Shown: positions 26,459 to 35,567, counted from the stretch's first letter. The stretch is 64,000 nucleotides of DNA from JBMDXB01 sp048594975 (GCA_048594975.1 JBMDXQ010000014.1:1-64000); one strand, 5' to 3'. Numbers and translations are program-made. Notes: generated by a model from the sequence alone, not told the origin.

Positions 26459-27778
26459 GTGACACGTGAATCGACCAACTCTGCTTACGTCCAGGCCAGA
26501 CAGCGTTATGCGGACCTCGGCGTCGATACCGACGATGCCCTCCGCCGGCTCGCCGCGGTCTCCATCTCGCTCCACTGCTGGCAGGGAGACGACGTCGGGG
26601 GGTTCGAGCAGCCGGACGGCAAGTTGGGCGGGGGCCTTGCCGCGACCGGCAACTATCCCGGCAAGGCGCGCACGCCCGACGAGCTCCGCTGCGACGCGGC
26701 GAAGGCGCTTTCCCTCATACCCGGGACGCATCGCTTCAACCTGCACGCGTTCTACGGAGAGTTCGGGACGCGACGGGTGGATCGTGATGCGATCGGCCCG
26801 GAGCACTTCACCGGCTGGATCGATTGGGCCAAGTCACTCGGAATAGGGCTCGACTTCAATCCGACCTGCTTCTCCCATCCCAACGCGGCTGACAATTTCA
26901 CCCTCTCGCATGCCGACCAGGCGATCCGCTCGTTCTGGATCGGGCACGTCGTCGCGTGCCGCCGGATCGCGGTCCATATGGGAAAGGTGCTGGGCACTCC
27001 GTGCGTCACGAACCTGTGGATCCCTGACGGGATGAAGGACACGCCCGTGGATCGGGTCAGCCCGCGAGAACGGTTGAAGGCGTCGTTGGACGCAGTGTTC
27101 GCAGAAGCCCTGAGCCCGAAGTTCATCCTGGATTCGGTCGAAGGCAAGCTGTTCGGGATCGGATGCGAGAGCTACACCGTGGGTTCTCACGAGTTCTACC
27201 TCGGGTACGCGATGTCTCGCCGGATGCTCTACACGCTCGACACCGGTCACTACCATCCGACCGAAACCATCACCGACAAGATCAGCGCGATCCTGGCGTT
27301 CCTCCCGGAGATCCTGCTGCACGTCAGCCGCGGCGTGCGCTGGGACAGCGACCACGTGGTGGTCCTCGGCGACGATCTCGACGCGATCGCTCAGGAGCTG
27401 GTGCGCGGCGACTTTCTCCAGAGAACCCACATCGGGCTCGACTACTTCGACGCCAGCATCAATCGTGTGGCCGCCTGGGTGATCGGGGCCCGCAGTACGC
27501 TCAAGGCGCTGCTCAAGGCGCTGCTCGAGCCGATCGATCGCCTTCGCGAGTGTGAGGCGGCTGCCGACTTCACCGGACGCCTCGCGCTGCAGGAGGAAAT
27601 CAAGGGACTACCGTGGGGCATCGTCTGGGATCACCATTGCGCGATGGCAGACGTCGCCAGTGGGCGGCAATGGCTTGACGAGGTGAGAAGGTACGAGCGC
27701 AGCGTGCTGGCGGCGCGAACCGGAGACGCGGCACCCGGCCGTCCGCCGCATCTCGAGGCCGGGCGTCACCTGCCGTGA
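26459..27778 (+). CDS. rhaA: L-rhamnose isomerase
   Basis: The 439-residue protein catalyses L-rhamnose to L-rhamnulose conversion in the cytoplasm. Recognisable RhaA features include the N-terminal ISLHCWQGDDVGGFE, FNLHAFYGEF, the substrate/metal region GIGLDFNPTCFSHPNAADNF, the metal-site stretch YTLDTGHYHPTE and VRWDSDHVVVL. GTG 26459 is chosen because GAGGAG lies 5 nt upstream; the frame extends upstream to 26387 across the end of the esterase gene without support. It is the last gene of the cluster and links the extracellular rhamnosidases to catabolism. The kinase and aldolase that should follow are not in this window. Confidence 0.93.
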   Translation: MTRESTNSAYVQARQRYADLGVDTDDALRRLAAVSISLHCWQGDDVGGFEQPDGKLGGGLAATGNYPGKARTPDELRCDAAKALSLIPGTHRFNLHAFYGEFGTRRVDRDAIGPEHFTGWIDWAKSLGIGLDFNPTCFSHPNAADNFTLSHADQAIRSFWIGHVVACRRIAVHMGKVLGTPCVTNLWIPDGMKDTPVDRVSPRERLKASLDAVFAEALSPKFILDSVEGKLFGIGCESYTVGSHEFYLGYAMSRRMLYTLDTGHYHPTETITDKISAILAFLPEILLHVSRGVRWDSDHVVVLGDDLDAIAQELVRGDFLQRTHIGLDYFDASINRVAAWVIGARSTLKALLKALLEPIDRLRECEAAADFTGRLALQEEIKGLPWGIVWDHHCAMADVASGRQWLDEVRRYERSVLAARTGDAAPGRPPHLEAGRHLP

Positions 27779-28225
27779 GCCTTGGCCGATCGGGTTTCGC
27801 GACGTCCTGCGCCGGCAGCCAGCCCGCGCCCGACGATCGTCGTTGGGAAACGCAGCCGACTCAGATGCGCCGCACCTCGCCGAAATCGACCCAACCCGGA
27901 CACCACGGTCTCATTCACAATCCTGAAGTGATGGTCACTGCAAGCGTACGATTCTAAAGGTGGAGAGATGGCCCGGTGGTCGATGGCGCACGCCTTGGGA
28001 ATTGGCGTGCTGCGGATTCCGATGACCGTTGCAGGACCAGAGCGTTAGCAACGGACGCACCCCTCGTCGATCCCTGTAGACTTCGATAGATCTCACCGAA
28101 TCGACACCGTCGCGCCACAGTCACGTCACAGCCCGCAGAGCGCGCCGTCTCCGCTGCGGCGCTCCCAGTCGTCGAACGTTCTTGCGTAGAATCGCGCATC
28201 TTGAGCCCGGCCAGCAGGCGTGGAC
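27779..28225. other. gene-free spacer after rhaA
   Basis: About 450 bases contain no convincing gene. A 60-codon frame begins with GTG overlapping the rhaA stop and ends VMVTASVRF, which resembles the tail of an outer-membrane strand. It has no other support and is not called. Confidence 0.4.
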
Positions 28226-28450
28226 ATGCGGATATCGATGACGCGGGCGGTAGTTCTCCTGTACCTGGTGGCGGGTTTCGCGCTGCCTGCGGCCGCTCAG
28301 GTCGATCAACAGCGCGCACAAGAATTCTTCAAAGAAGTCCGGGCGCTGTGCGAACGGGACGGCGGTCGTTTATGGGGCGTGTCGCTGTGCGGACCGATGG
28401 TGATCGGCGACGTGCGGACGCAGACGTTCACTACGACGCGCAACCTTCGA
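28226..28450 (+). pseudogene. truncated secreted protein gene, cut by the converging ATPase gene
   Basis: The frame encodes a signal peptide (ISMTRAVVLLYLVAGFALPA, cleavage near AAAQ) and the start of a mature protein (QRAQEFFKEVRALCERDGGR, LWGVSLCGPMVIGD). The conserved-looking Trp/Cys/Gly stretch suggests the 5' end of a larger secreted protein. The sequence loses protein character at about 28450 and runs antisense into the C-terminal codons of the ATPase (stop at 28469). Only about 75 residues remain. I cannot name the family. Confidence 0.55.
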
Positions 28451-28468
28451 GCCAGGCCGGGCGGGATC

Positions 28469-31288
28469 TCAGACGTGTGCGCCTTTCCGCCCGGTTACCG
28501 CCTTGCCGCCTTCTCTCAGCCACAGCACCGAGCTTGCAACCGCGATACAGAGAATCCAGTCCGAGACATTCAGCGAGGTGGTTCCGAACGCGCTCTGGAG
28601 GAAGGGAAGGTAGACGACCACCACCTGCAGGGCAACGGACCCGGCGATCGCCGTCCACAACCAGGCATTCCTGAAGACATGCACGAACGCGCTTCGCGAG
28701 TCGGACCGTGCGTTGAGCACATTGAACATCTGAAACAACATCAGCGTGGTAAAAGCCCTCGTCTGCGCGTAGCGTAATTCACCGCTGCCATCCACGAGGC
28801 CGCCCGGGAGCGAGGCATCGAGCACGAACAGGGTGCCGGAGGCCATGATGACTCCGACGAACACGATGCCGCTCCACATGCGGGCGGTGATCACGCGCTC
28901 CCCCGGCGGTCGGGGAGCCTGATCCATGAGGCCGTCGTCAGCGGGATCGACGCCGAGCGCCAGGGCTGGTGGTCCATCGGTCACCAGGTTGATCCACAGA
29001 ATCTGGGTTGCCAGAAGCGGCAGGACCACTGCGTCGCCGCCGGCCTCGAGACCGATCTGGCCAGCCAGCAACACCCCGAAGAACATCGTCATGACTTCAC
29101 CGATGTTCGACGATAAGAGGTAGCGCAGGAATTTGCGGATGTTCGCAAAGATCGCGCGCCCTTCCTCTACCGCCGCGACGATCGAGGCGAAGTTGTCATC
29201 GGTGAGCACCATGTCGGCCGCCTCCTTCGAGACGTCCGTGCCGGTGATCCCCATCGCCACGCCGATGTCGGCTTTCTTCAAGGCGGGCGCGTCGTTCACA
29301 CCGTCGCCAGTCATGGCCACGACCGCACCCGAGCGGCGGAGTGCATCGACGATAGACAGCTTGTGTTCGGGATTCACCCGCGCGTACACGGAGACTTCCG
29401 CCACGGTGCGAGCGAGTGCATCAGGCGCCAGCTTCTCCAGCTCTGAACCGGTAATAGCGCGGCCGTCGGTGCTGATGCCGAGTTCTTTGGCGATGACAGC
29501 CGCAGTACGGGGATGATCTCCGGTGATCATCATCGGGCGAATGCCGGCATGCCTCGCGCGTGCGACCGCGTCCCGGGCCTCGGGACGAGGCGGATCGATG
29601 ATGCCTATCAATCCTGCGAAGGTGAGGTCCTGCTCGAGTCGTTCGTCAGGATGCGCGGACTGTTCCGCCAGCGTCTCGCCGGTGAGCCACCGGCCGGCGA
29701 CACCGAGCGTTCGCAACGCCTGGCCCGCGAGGGCTTCGTTGGTCTCGAGGATGCGCCCTCGCCGCTCGGCGGTGAGCGGCCGGCGATCTTCGCCGACGAG
29801 CTCGCGCGTGCATCGCGTCAGCAGCACGTCCGGCGCGCCCTTGGTAAACACGATGCCGCGGCCCTGCTGCTCGGTATCGCGATGCACGGTGCTCATCAGC
29901 TTTCGCTCTGACGAGAATGGCACCTCACTCACGCGCGGAAGTCGGGCGTCGAGGGCGTCGGCGCTCAGTCCAGCTTTGCGCGCGGCGACGAGGAGTGCCG
30001 CCTCGGTCGGATCGCCTTGGACGGTCCACTGGCCGTCAACCTCTCGAACGGTGGCATTGTTGGCGCGGTCGGCGGCAGCGAGCGCACGTTCGAGCTCGGC
30101 GCGGAGCGGACCGGTGATGGCGCCGCCTTCCTCCGCCTGCACGGCGCCGCGGGGCGCGTAGCCGGATCCCTCGAAGTTCACCTGGCCGCTGGCCGTGACG
30201 GCGACACGCACGGTCATCTCGTTCCTGGTGAGCGTCCCTGTCTTGTCCGATGCGATGACGGTGGCCAATCCCAGCGTCTCGACCGCTACGAGATGCCTGA
30301 CGATCGCGTTCCGCCGCGCCATGCGCTGGACCCCGATCGACAGAACGGCAGTCACCACCGCCGGGAGCCCCTCCGGCACCGCGGCAACCGCAAGCGCCAC
30401 ACCGAGGATGAGCACGTCGAATAGCGCGGCAACGCCGCGGACGTCCTCGACCACCACAATGGTGACGATCATGAGCACCGCGATCGCGACCACGACGAGT
30501 CCGAGCATCTTGCCGGTGCGATCGAGCTCGCGTTGGAGGGGGGTCGACTGGTCTGGAGTGTCCTCGAGCAGTCCGGCAATGCGCCCCATCTCGCTGCGCA
30601 TTCCAGTGGCGGTGACGATCGCTTTCCCGTGCCCGTAGGTGGCTGCCGTCCCGCTGAACACCATGTTGTCACGATCACCGAGCGGCACTTCGTCGGCGAT
30701 CGCAGCCGTGTCCTTGCTGATAGGCATGCTCTCGCCGGTCAAGGCTGCTTCTGACGTCTGAAGTGAAGCCGATTCAATCAACCGGCCGTCGGCTGGAATC
30801 GTGTCTCCTTCTTCGATGATGATGACGTCACCGGGAACCAGCTGCGAGGCGGGGACGCTCTGTCGTTCACCGCCGCGAATCACTGACGCGTCGGCCGCGA
30901 ACATGGCACGCAGGGCGACCACGGCGGCCTCCGCGCGCGACTCCTGCAGGAAGCCCATCGTCGCGTTCAGCAGGACGACCGCGAAGATCGCGATGGCCTC
31001 GTACGGCAGCGCGGCGTCCCGCTCGAATGCCCAGAGGGCCGCGGACACGCCGGTCGCGACGAGCAGCAGGATGACGAGCACATCCTGAAACTGCGCGAGA
31101 AAACGCCGCCAGGGGGGGACGCGTTTCTCGGCGGCAAGCTCGTTCGGCCCGTAATGCCTCAGTCGTGATCGCGCGTCCGCTTCGCTCAGCCCGCGCTGCA
31201 CATCCGTCGCCAGCCGCGCAGAGAGTTCGCCGATGTTCAGGCGGTACGCAGTACTCGCATCTGGCCTTTCGCTCGCGGCGGTGGCCAC
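28469..31288 (-). CDS. cation-translocating P-type ATPase, SERCA/PMR1-like (predicted Ca2+ pump)
   Basis: The 939-residue protein has a normal P2-type layout. It has an N-terminal cation-ATPase domain (residues 15-75) and TM1-2. The actuator motif TGES is at about 184-187 and TM4 carries AAVPEGLP at about 302-309. The phosphorylation site SDKTGTLTRNE has its Asp near 348. A nucleotide-binding domain follows, then the hinge MTGDGVNDAPALKKADIGVA and TM5-10 (TDGPPALALG in the C-terminal bundle). The PEGL motif in TM4 favours Ca2+ or Mn2+ over Cu or Zn. It acts in the inner membrane, exporting cations at the expense of ATP. It stands alone, converging with a truncated gene on its 3' side. Confidence 0.92.
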   Translation of the reverse strand: MATAASERPDASTAYRLNIGELSARLATDVQRGLSEADARSRLRHYGPNELAAEKRVPPWRRFLAQFQDVLVILLLVATGVSAALWAFERDAALPYEAIAIFAVVLLNATMGFLQESRAEAAVVALRAMFAADASVIRGGERQSVPASQLVPGDVIIIEEGDTIPADGRLIESASLQTSEAALTGESMPISKDTAAIADEVPLGDRDNMVFSGTAATYGHGKAIVTATGMRSEMGRIAGLLEDTPDQSTPLQRELDRTGKMLGLVVVAIAVLMIVTIVVVEDVRGVAALFDVLILGVALAVAAVPEGLPAVVTAVLSIGVQRMARRNAIVRHLVAVETLGLATVIASDKTGTLTRNEMTVRVAVTASGQVNFEGSGYAPRGAVQAEEGGAITGPLRAELERALAAADRANNATVREVDGQWTVQGDPTEAALLVAARKAGLSADALDARLPRVSEVPFSSERKLMSTVHRDTEQQGRGIVFTKGAPDVLLTRCTRELVGEDRRPLTAERRGRILETNEALAGQALRTLGVAGRWLTGETLAEQSAHPDERLEQDLTFAGLIGIIDPPRPEARDAVARARHAGIRPMMITGDHPRTAAVIAKELGISTDGRAITGSELEKLAPDALARTVAEVSVYARVNPEHKLSIVDALRRSGAVVAMTGDGVNDAPALKKADIGVAMGITGTDVSKEAADMVLTDDNFASIVAAVEEGRAIFANIRKFLRYLLSSNIGEVMTMFFGVLLAGQIGLEAGGDAVVLPLLATQILWINLVTDGPPALALGVDPADDGLMDQAPRPPGERVITARMWSGIVFVGVIMASGTLFVLDASLPGGLVDGSGELRYAQTRAFTTLMLFQMFNVLNARSDSRSAFVHVFRNAWLWTAIAGSVALQVVVVYLPFLQSAFGTTSLNVSDWILCIAVASSVLWLREGGKAVTGRKGAHV

Positions 31289-31374
31289 GTGGCTGGCTCC
31301 TTATCTTCGAGACGACGGCGCTCGTCGCTTCAGCGAATTGCGCAGAGGAGCGCGAGCTTTGTGACGCGATTGCT

Positions 31375-31515
31375 GGTGACGTAGACCGTGGCGCCGGCCG
31401 CGCCCAACTCGACTGCGATGCCTCTGCCCGCGCCGCGCGTCGCTCCCGCGACGAGTGCCACCCGTCCTTCCAGTGCCACCAATATCTCCCCTTCGCATTG
31501 GCTCGGCTCCCCCAC
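31375..31515 (-). pseudogene. N-terminal fragment of a short-chain dehydrogenase
   Basis: The minus strand encodes LVALEGRVALVAGATRGAGR and GIAVELGAAGATVYVT, the first beta-alpha-beta unit of an SDR with the cofactor-binding Gly motif. The rest of the enzyme is absent and the frame decays before the ATPase start at 31288. About 35-45 residues remain. Confidence 0.6.
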
Positions 31516-31529
31516 TGTTTTCGTGCGTC

Positions 31530-31640
31530 AGAATCGAAGTCGAACGGATTCTGGGGCGCCTTGACTATCTCGGCCCCCGCTCGGCGGGCCTGGTCCATCA
31601 CTTTGTCGACTTCTTCACGACGCGACGCGGGTCTGCGCGA
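31530..31640 (-). pseudogene. fragment of a VOC/glyoxalase-family protein
   Basis: The frame reads SRREEVDKVMDQARRAGAEI and VKAPQ, which matches the helix and strand linking the two halves of many VOC proteins. Neighbouring sequence on both sides is unrelated and no ORF of domain size exists. It lies immediately upstream of the SDR fragment on the same strand. Confidence 0.45.
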
Positions 31641-31699
31641 TGTCCTGCTGCACCTGCACGCCCTGCAACGCGCCGCTCTTGCGCCACCAGTGGTGCTCG

Positions 31700-32254
31700 C
31701 TAACGCTGCGCCGCCGGCAAGAGGAGATCTTCAAGGAAGAACGCTGACAGCTCAGACCGGTTGCGCAGGCCCGACTTGCGGTATATCGACAAGGCCTGCT
31801 GGCGGATGGTGGTTTCGCTCGTCGAGCGAGCCGCGGCGACTTCTTTGTGACTGAGGCCCTTCAGCAGCAACAGACCCACTTCTCGCTCGGCCGGCGTGAG
31901 CTCCCAGCGAATGAACTGTCGGTCAATCGCCTCTCCTAATCCTCGCAGCGCCTCTCGCGCCTCCTCCCGGAAACGCTCCGCCTCCCGGCGAGCAGCTGCC
32001 AAATCGACGTTCAACTGTCGGGCGCGCCGACTCGCCCTCCGCAGCTGGCGCCAGAGGCCGACCGCTCCGATGAGCGCCAGCGCCATGACCAGCCCTTCCG
32101 TGAGCAGATGGCCCACGTCCGTTCCCGATCGATAGTCGGCGGCGACATCGACCCCGATCAAAAAGGCGATTGCCACGAAAAGCACCGCCGCGCCGGACGC
32201 GGTGCGGGATCCAACATCCGTTCTATTCCCCGCGTCGAAGTCACTCATTTCCAT
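31700..32254 (-). CDS. membrane-anchored LuxR-type (GerE) transcriptional regulator
   Basis: The 184-residue protein (from ATG 32254) has two hydrophobic helices at about residues 20-38 and 50-68. A charged coiled-coil follows (RRARQLNVDLAAARREAERF), then a C-terminal LuxR helix-turn-helix (LTPAEREVGLLLLKGLSHKE, TSETTIRQQALSIYRKSGLR). No receiver or autoinducer domain is present. Membrane anchoring suggests it senses an envelope signal or a membrane partner. It is divergent from the DUF2231 membrane protein (start 32359), sharing a 104-nt promoter region, which makes that gene a candidate target or sensor partner. Confidence 0.8.
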   Translation of the reverse strand: MEMSDFDAGNRTDVGSRTASGAAVLFVAIAFLIGVDVAADYRSGTDVGHLLTEGLVMALALIGAVGLWRQLRRASRRARQLNVDLAAARREAERFREEAREALRGLGEAIDRQFIRWELTPAEREVGLLLLKGLSHKEVAAARSTSETTIRQQALSIYRKSGLRNRSELSAFFLEDLLLPAAQR

Positions 32255-32358
32255 AAGGTTGCAGTCCGTCGTACGTCCGTGTGATGGCGCGGGCGACCTC
32301 GAGTGCGTAACGTTCAGACGAGCGCGCCGTGGGACGCGCACATCCGAAGGAGACGGCC

Positions 32359-32889
32359 GTGACATCTCTACCACTGCATCCTGCCATGGTGCATCTACCG
32401 CTCGGGCTGGCTTTCGTCATGCCTGTACTTGCCATCGGGTTCGCCTGGGCACTCTGGAGGGATCGTGTTCAACCGCGCTCCTGGGCCACGATCGTCGGGC
32501 TCCAGGCCGTGCTGCTCGGCGCGGGTCTGGTCGCCACGAACACCGGCGAACGAGAAGAGGACCGCGTCGAAGTTATCGTACCGGAGGCGGCACTCGAACA
32601 ACACGAGGCGTCGGCCGAGCAATTTGTTTGGGCCACGGGCGGCACGCTCCTGCTCGCCGCGTTGGTGCTCGTGTTCCCCAGGCCGGCGACCGCGCGCGCA
32701 CTGGCAACGGCAACCGTCGCTGGGAGTCTTGTCGTGACCGCTTGCGCACTCCGCGTGGGTCACGCAGGAGGCCAACTGGTGTATAAGCACAACGCCGGTG
32801 CCGCATACTCGGCTCCAGGACAGGGCTCGGCAGCGACATTCACCGGCGCCGCCGAACCGGCACGTCGGCGCGATCGCGACGATCGCTGA
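32359..32889 (+). CDS. DUF2231-like integral membrane protein
   Basis: GTG 32359 with a GAAGGAG site 6 nt upstream gives about 176 residues. The N-terminal LPLHPAMVHLPLGLAFVMPV and the later RVGHAGGQLVYKHNAGAAY carry the conserved His residues typical of DUF2231-type proteins, within four transmembrane helices. The His pairs suggest metal or heme contact but the function is unknown. It is transcribed divergently from the membrane-anchored LuxR regulator. Confidence 0.75.
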   Translation: MTSLPLHPAMVHLPLGLAFVMPVLAIGFAWALWRDRVQPRSWATIVGLQAVLLGAGLVATNTGEREEDRVEVIVPEAALEQHEASAEQFVWATGGTLLLAALVLVFPRPATARALATATVAGSLVVTACALRVGHAGGQLVYKHNAGAAYSAPGQGSAATFTGAAEPARRRDRDDR

Positions 32890-33079
32890 TGACCGTCCGC
32901 CGGTCTCTTCGGGACGCCGGTCATTCAACGGCATCGACCGCGGCGGCGTGCTACACCCCAGGGGTCTCGCCACAGCATCCGAACCGCGCACTCCAGGCAA
33001 CACATTGCGATAGCCAGGGGCCGAGTACGAGATTGAGCCAGGCGAGTACGGGTTGAAGCCGGCGATTCGGAGGGGCGAC

Positions 33080-33835
33080 ATGACAGGCATGAACGGTAAA
33101 GTTGCGATAGTCACCGGAGGAGGATCGGGCCTCGGCGAAGCGATCGGCAAGGCGTTGGCGAAGAGAGGTGCGAGAGTCGTTCTTTCCGATATCAACGTAA
33201 AGGGTGCGGAAAGGGTTGCGGGGGACATCGGACAAGCGGGCGGTACTGCAAGCGCCGTGCAGCAGGACACCGCACGAGCCGAGGACTCCGAGAGAGTCGT
33301 TCGGTACGCCGTGCAGACGTACGGCGCTCTTCACTTCGCCGTTAACAATGCTGGCATCGGAGGTGCCCAGGCACCGGCGGGAGAAACGGACCTGGCGGAC
33401 TGGGAACGGGTTATCAACATCAACCTCAACGGCGTTCTCTACGGGATGCGTTATCAGATCCCAGCAATGCTCAAAACCGGAGCGCACGAATGCGCCATCG
33501 TCAACATGGCCTCGATCCATGGCATGGTCGCGGCAATCGGGAACGGAGCATACACTGCGGCCAAGCATGGCGTCGTAGGCCTTACCAAGAACGCGGCTGC
33601 GGAGTACGGGCCGCAGGGGCTGCGAGTCAATTGCGTCGGTCCGGCCTACATCGAGACGCCCCTTCTTCCAAATCTTCCGGCTGACTTCAGGACCGCGCTC
33701 ATCGCACGCCATCCCCTCGGCAGGCTCGGACGGCCCGACGAAGTAGCACCGCTCGTGTGCTTTCTCTTATCGGACGAGGCGTCGTTCATGACGGGCGGCT
33801 ACTATCTCGTCGACGGCGGATATACCGCTGTTTGA
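33080..33835 (+). CDS. SDR family NAD(P)-dependent oxidoreductase
   Basis: ATG 33080 follows a GGAGGGG site by 4 nt and gives 251 residues. It has the cofactor motif VAIVTGGGSGLGEAIGKALA, NNAGIGG, the catalytic Ser in NMASIHGMVAAIG, the YTAAK active-site pair and the C-terminal FMTGGYYLVDGGY typical of classical FabG-like SDRs. The length is normal. The Asp after the second strand (VVLSDINVKG) suggests NAD preference. The substrate is unknown and the gene stands alone. Confidence 0.9.
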   Translation: MTGMNGKVAIVTGGGSGLGEAIGKALAKRGARVVLSDINVKGAERVAGDIGQAGGTASAVQQDTARAEDSERVVRYAVQTYGALHFAVNNAGIGGAQAPAGETDLADWERVININLNGVLYGMRYQIPAMLKTGAHECAIVNMASIHGMVAAIGNGAYTAAKHGVVGLTKNAAAEYGPQGLRVNCVGPAYIETPLLPNLPADFRTALIARHPLGRLGRPDEVAPLVCFLLSDEASFMTGGYYLVDGGYTAV

Positions 33836-34079
33836 GCGGCTCACGAATCACGTTCGCTCGGCCACGCACAGTCATCGATTGACTCGTGTGCCGCTCGAAA
33901 ATCACTCTTTGTATGCGGCTCTGCTCCGACGTGTGGCAGGCTGAGGGCGCCTCGCGACACAAAGTACTGAGCGGCGTTGGTCCTGCGACCTGTCGGGGCG
34001 CCCTGCTGCCGCTACGCCGCTGAGAGTGAAGCTGGGTCGCCGACGCCGCCAGGCGACGTCGGCCGCACGCGGTCTGGCC

Positions 34080-34667
34080 CTATGGGGCGGTGACGACGAC
34101 GGCGCTGCACACACGGCCGCCGCTGCGTCGGTACGCGTGCGGAATCGTCGAATCAAAGTAGATGGCGTCGCCCGCCTCGAGCGCATGCTCCTCGCCGTTC
34201 ATGTGCACGCTCAAGATGCCTTGGATCACGTAGATGAACTCGACGCCCAGATGGTCGTGGGGCCGTAGCTTATCCCGCGCGACCGGAAGGAACTCGGCGT
34301 AATAACAGTTGAAGCGTCGCTCGGTAGCCGGGTAATCGAGCGACGCGAACCGATAGGCAGCCTCGCGCGCGCCAGGGCGCTCGGGCAACTCCACGCGTTG
34401 GTTCTTCCTCGTAACCGCGACGAGCGGCTTTTCACGCGCGCCCACGAAGAAGAACTCCAGGCCGACACCAAAGACGAGCGCGATGCGCAGGAGGGTCGGC
34501 AGTGTGGGGAAGAGACGTCCGCGCTCGATTTTCGAGAGCAGCGCCGGCGACAGCCCGGTGTGCTTTCCAAAGTCGACAAGGCCAATCTTTTTCTTCAGGC
34601 GGAGCGCGCGAATCTTGGCGCCAATCCCGTAGTCGTTGAGTCCGTCCTGCAGGGTCTTCGTGAGCAT
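34080..34667 (-). CDS. XRE-family regulator with C-terminal cupin sensor domain
   Basis: The 195-residue protein has an N-terminal helix-turn-helix of the Cro/CI type (IGAKIRALRLKKKIGLVDFG, LSPALLSKIERGRLFPTLPT) and a C-terminal cupin (LRPHDHLGVEFIYVIQGILS, GDAIYFDSTIPHAYRRSGGR) with His and Glu residues able to bind metal. Such proteins usually repress or activate small catabolic or stress genes in response to a small ligand. It is divergent from the DUF378/fasciclin pair beginning at 34800, leaving a 132-nt shared control region. Confidence 0.88.
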   Translation of the reverse strand: MLTKTLQDGLNDYGIGAKIRALRLKKKIGLVDFGKHTGLSPALLSKIERGRLFPTLPTLLRIALVFGVGLEFFFVGAREKPLVAVTRKNQRVELPERPGAREAAYRFASLDYPATERRFNCYYAEFLPVARDKLRPHDHLGVEFIYVIQGILSVHMNGEEHALEAGDAIYFDSTIPHAYRRSGGRVCSAVVVTAP

Positions 34668-34799
34668 AGCCGCCTCGTTTGACTGTGGTTCAAATTTCGG
34701 TCTGTTCTTGTCGTGCGGCTCACACGACTTCGCGTCGAAGGCATGCTTTTACTTCCATGACATCGAATTGGCATTATAGTCAAATCCAAGGAGGTAGCT

Positions 34800-35036
34800 A
34801 TGAAACTCATCGACGTCGTTGCGGCCGTGCTCGTCGTCGTCGGCGCGCTGAACTGGGGACTCGTGGCCGTCGCGCGCTTCGACCTCGTCGCGGCGCTGTT
34901 CGGCCTTTCCTTTGGCGAGGTCTCCGGGCTGACCGCCGTCGTCTACGGGCTGGTCGGCGCGGCCGGCCTGTACCAGGCGTTCTTCTGGAAGCGTGTGCAG
35001 GGCCGGTGGATGCAGCCGGCGACGCACCAAGCGTGA
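34800..35036 (+). CDS. DUF378 domain small membrane protein
   Basis: The 78-residue protein comprises two transmembrane helices with the DUF378 signature: VVGALNWGLVA at the end of helix 1 and VYGLVGAAGLYQAFFWK in helix 2. The start ATG is preceded by an AAGGAGG site. The function is unknown, but homologues often sit next to stress or envelope genes. It begins a plus-strand series with the fasciclin protein 36 nt later. A TGAC-N8-GGCA sequence lies about 40 nt upstream. Confidence 0.85.
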   Translation: MKLIDVVAAVLVVVGALNWGLVAVARFDLVAALFGLSFGEVSGLTAVVYGLVGAAGLYQAFFWKRVQGRWMQPATHQA

Positions 35037-35072
35037 TCAGGTATTGCTCGGTTCGTTCTTCAAGGAGTGCAC

Positions 35073-35567
35073 ATGAAGACTATGCTTACGTTCACCTCAC
35101 TGGCGATCGTCGGGATCATGGTGGTAGTTTCACCGGCGCGCGCGCAGCAGACCAGGGACATCGTCGACACGGCGGCCGCGGCCGGGTCGTTCACGACGCT
35201 GGCCAAGGCGCTGACGGCAGCCGACCTCGTCGCCACGCTCAAGGGGCCGGGCCACTTCACCGTCTTTGCCCCGACCGACGACGCGTTCGCGAAGCTGCCC
35301 GCGGGCACGCTGGACAACCTGCTGAAGCCGGAGAACAAAGCGATGCTGCGGCGCGTGCTCACTTATCACGTCGTGCCGGGCAAAGTGATGGCGGCCGACG
35401 TCGTCAAGGTCAGTTCCGCCAAGGCGGTCAGCAGTGACACGCTGTCGATCAAGGTCAGCAGCGGTACCGTGATGGTGGACAAGGCGCGGGTCGTCAAGAC
35501 CGACATCGTCGCGAGCAACGGGGTCATTCACGTCCTTGACACCGTCCTGCTTCCGCCGCGCGAGTAG
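35073..35567 (+). CDS. secreted fasciclin (FAS1) domain protein
   Basis: ATG 35073 follows AAGGAG by 5 nt; 164 residues. It has a signal peptide (VGIMVVVSPARAQ) and a single FAS1 domain with both conserved boxes: H1 (GPGHFTVFAPTDDAFAKLPA) and H2 (KTDIVASNGVIHVLDTVLLP), linked by LTYHVVPGKVMAADVVK. FAS1 proteins mediate adhesion or polymer binding at the cell surface. It lies between the DUF378 gene and the large SDR fusion, 18 nt upstream of the latter, and probably shares their transcript. Confidence 0.92.
   Translation: MKTMLTFTSLAIVGIMVVVSPARAQQTRDIVDTAAAAGSFTTLAKALTAADLVATLKGPGHFTVFAPTDDAFAKLPAGTLDNLLKPENKAMLRRVLTYHVVPGKVMAADVVKVSSAKAVSSDTLSIKVSSGTVMVDKARVVKTDIVASNGVIHVLDTVLLPPRE

Noticed and set aside
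27775..27957. 60-codon ORF starting in a GTGA overlap with rhaA
   Set aside because: The overlap and the Phe-ending tail are suggestive, but the body has no protein character and no start signal of its own.
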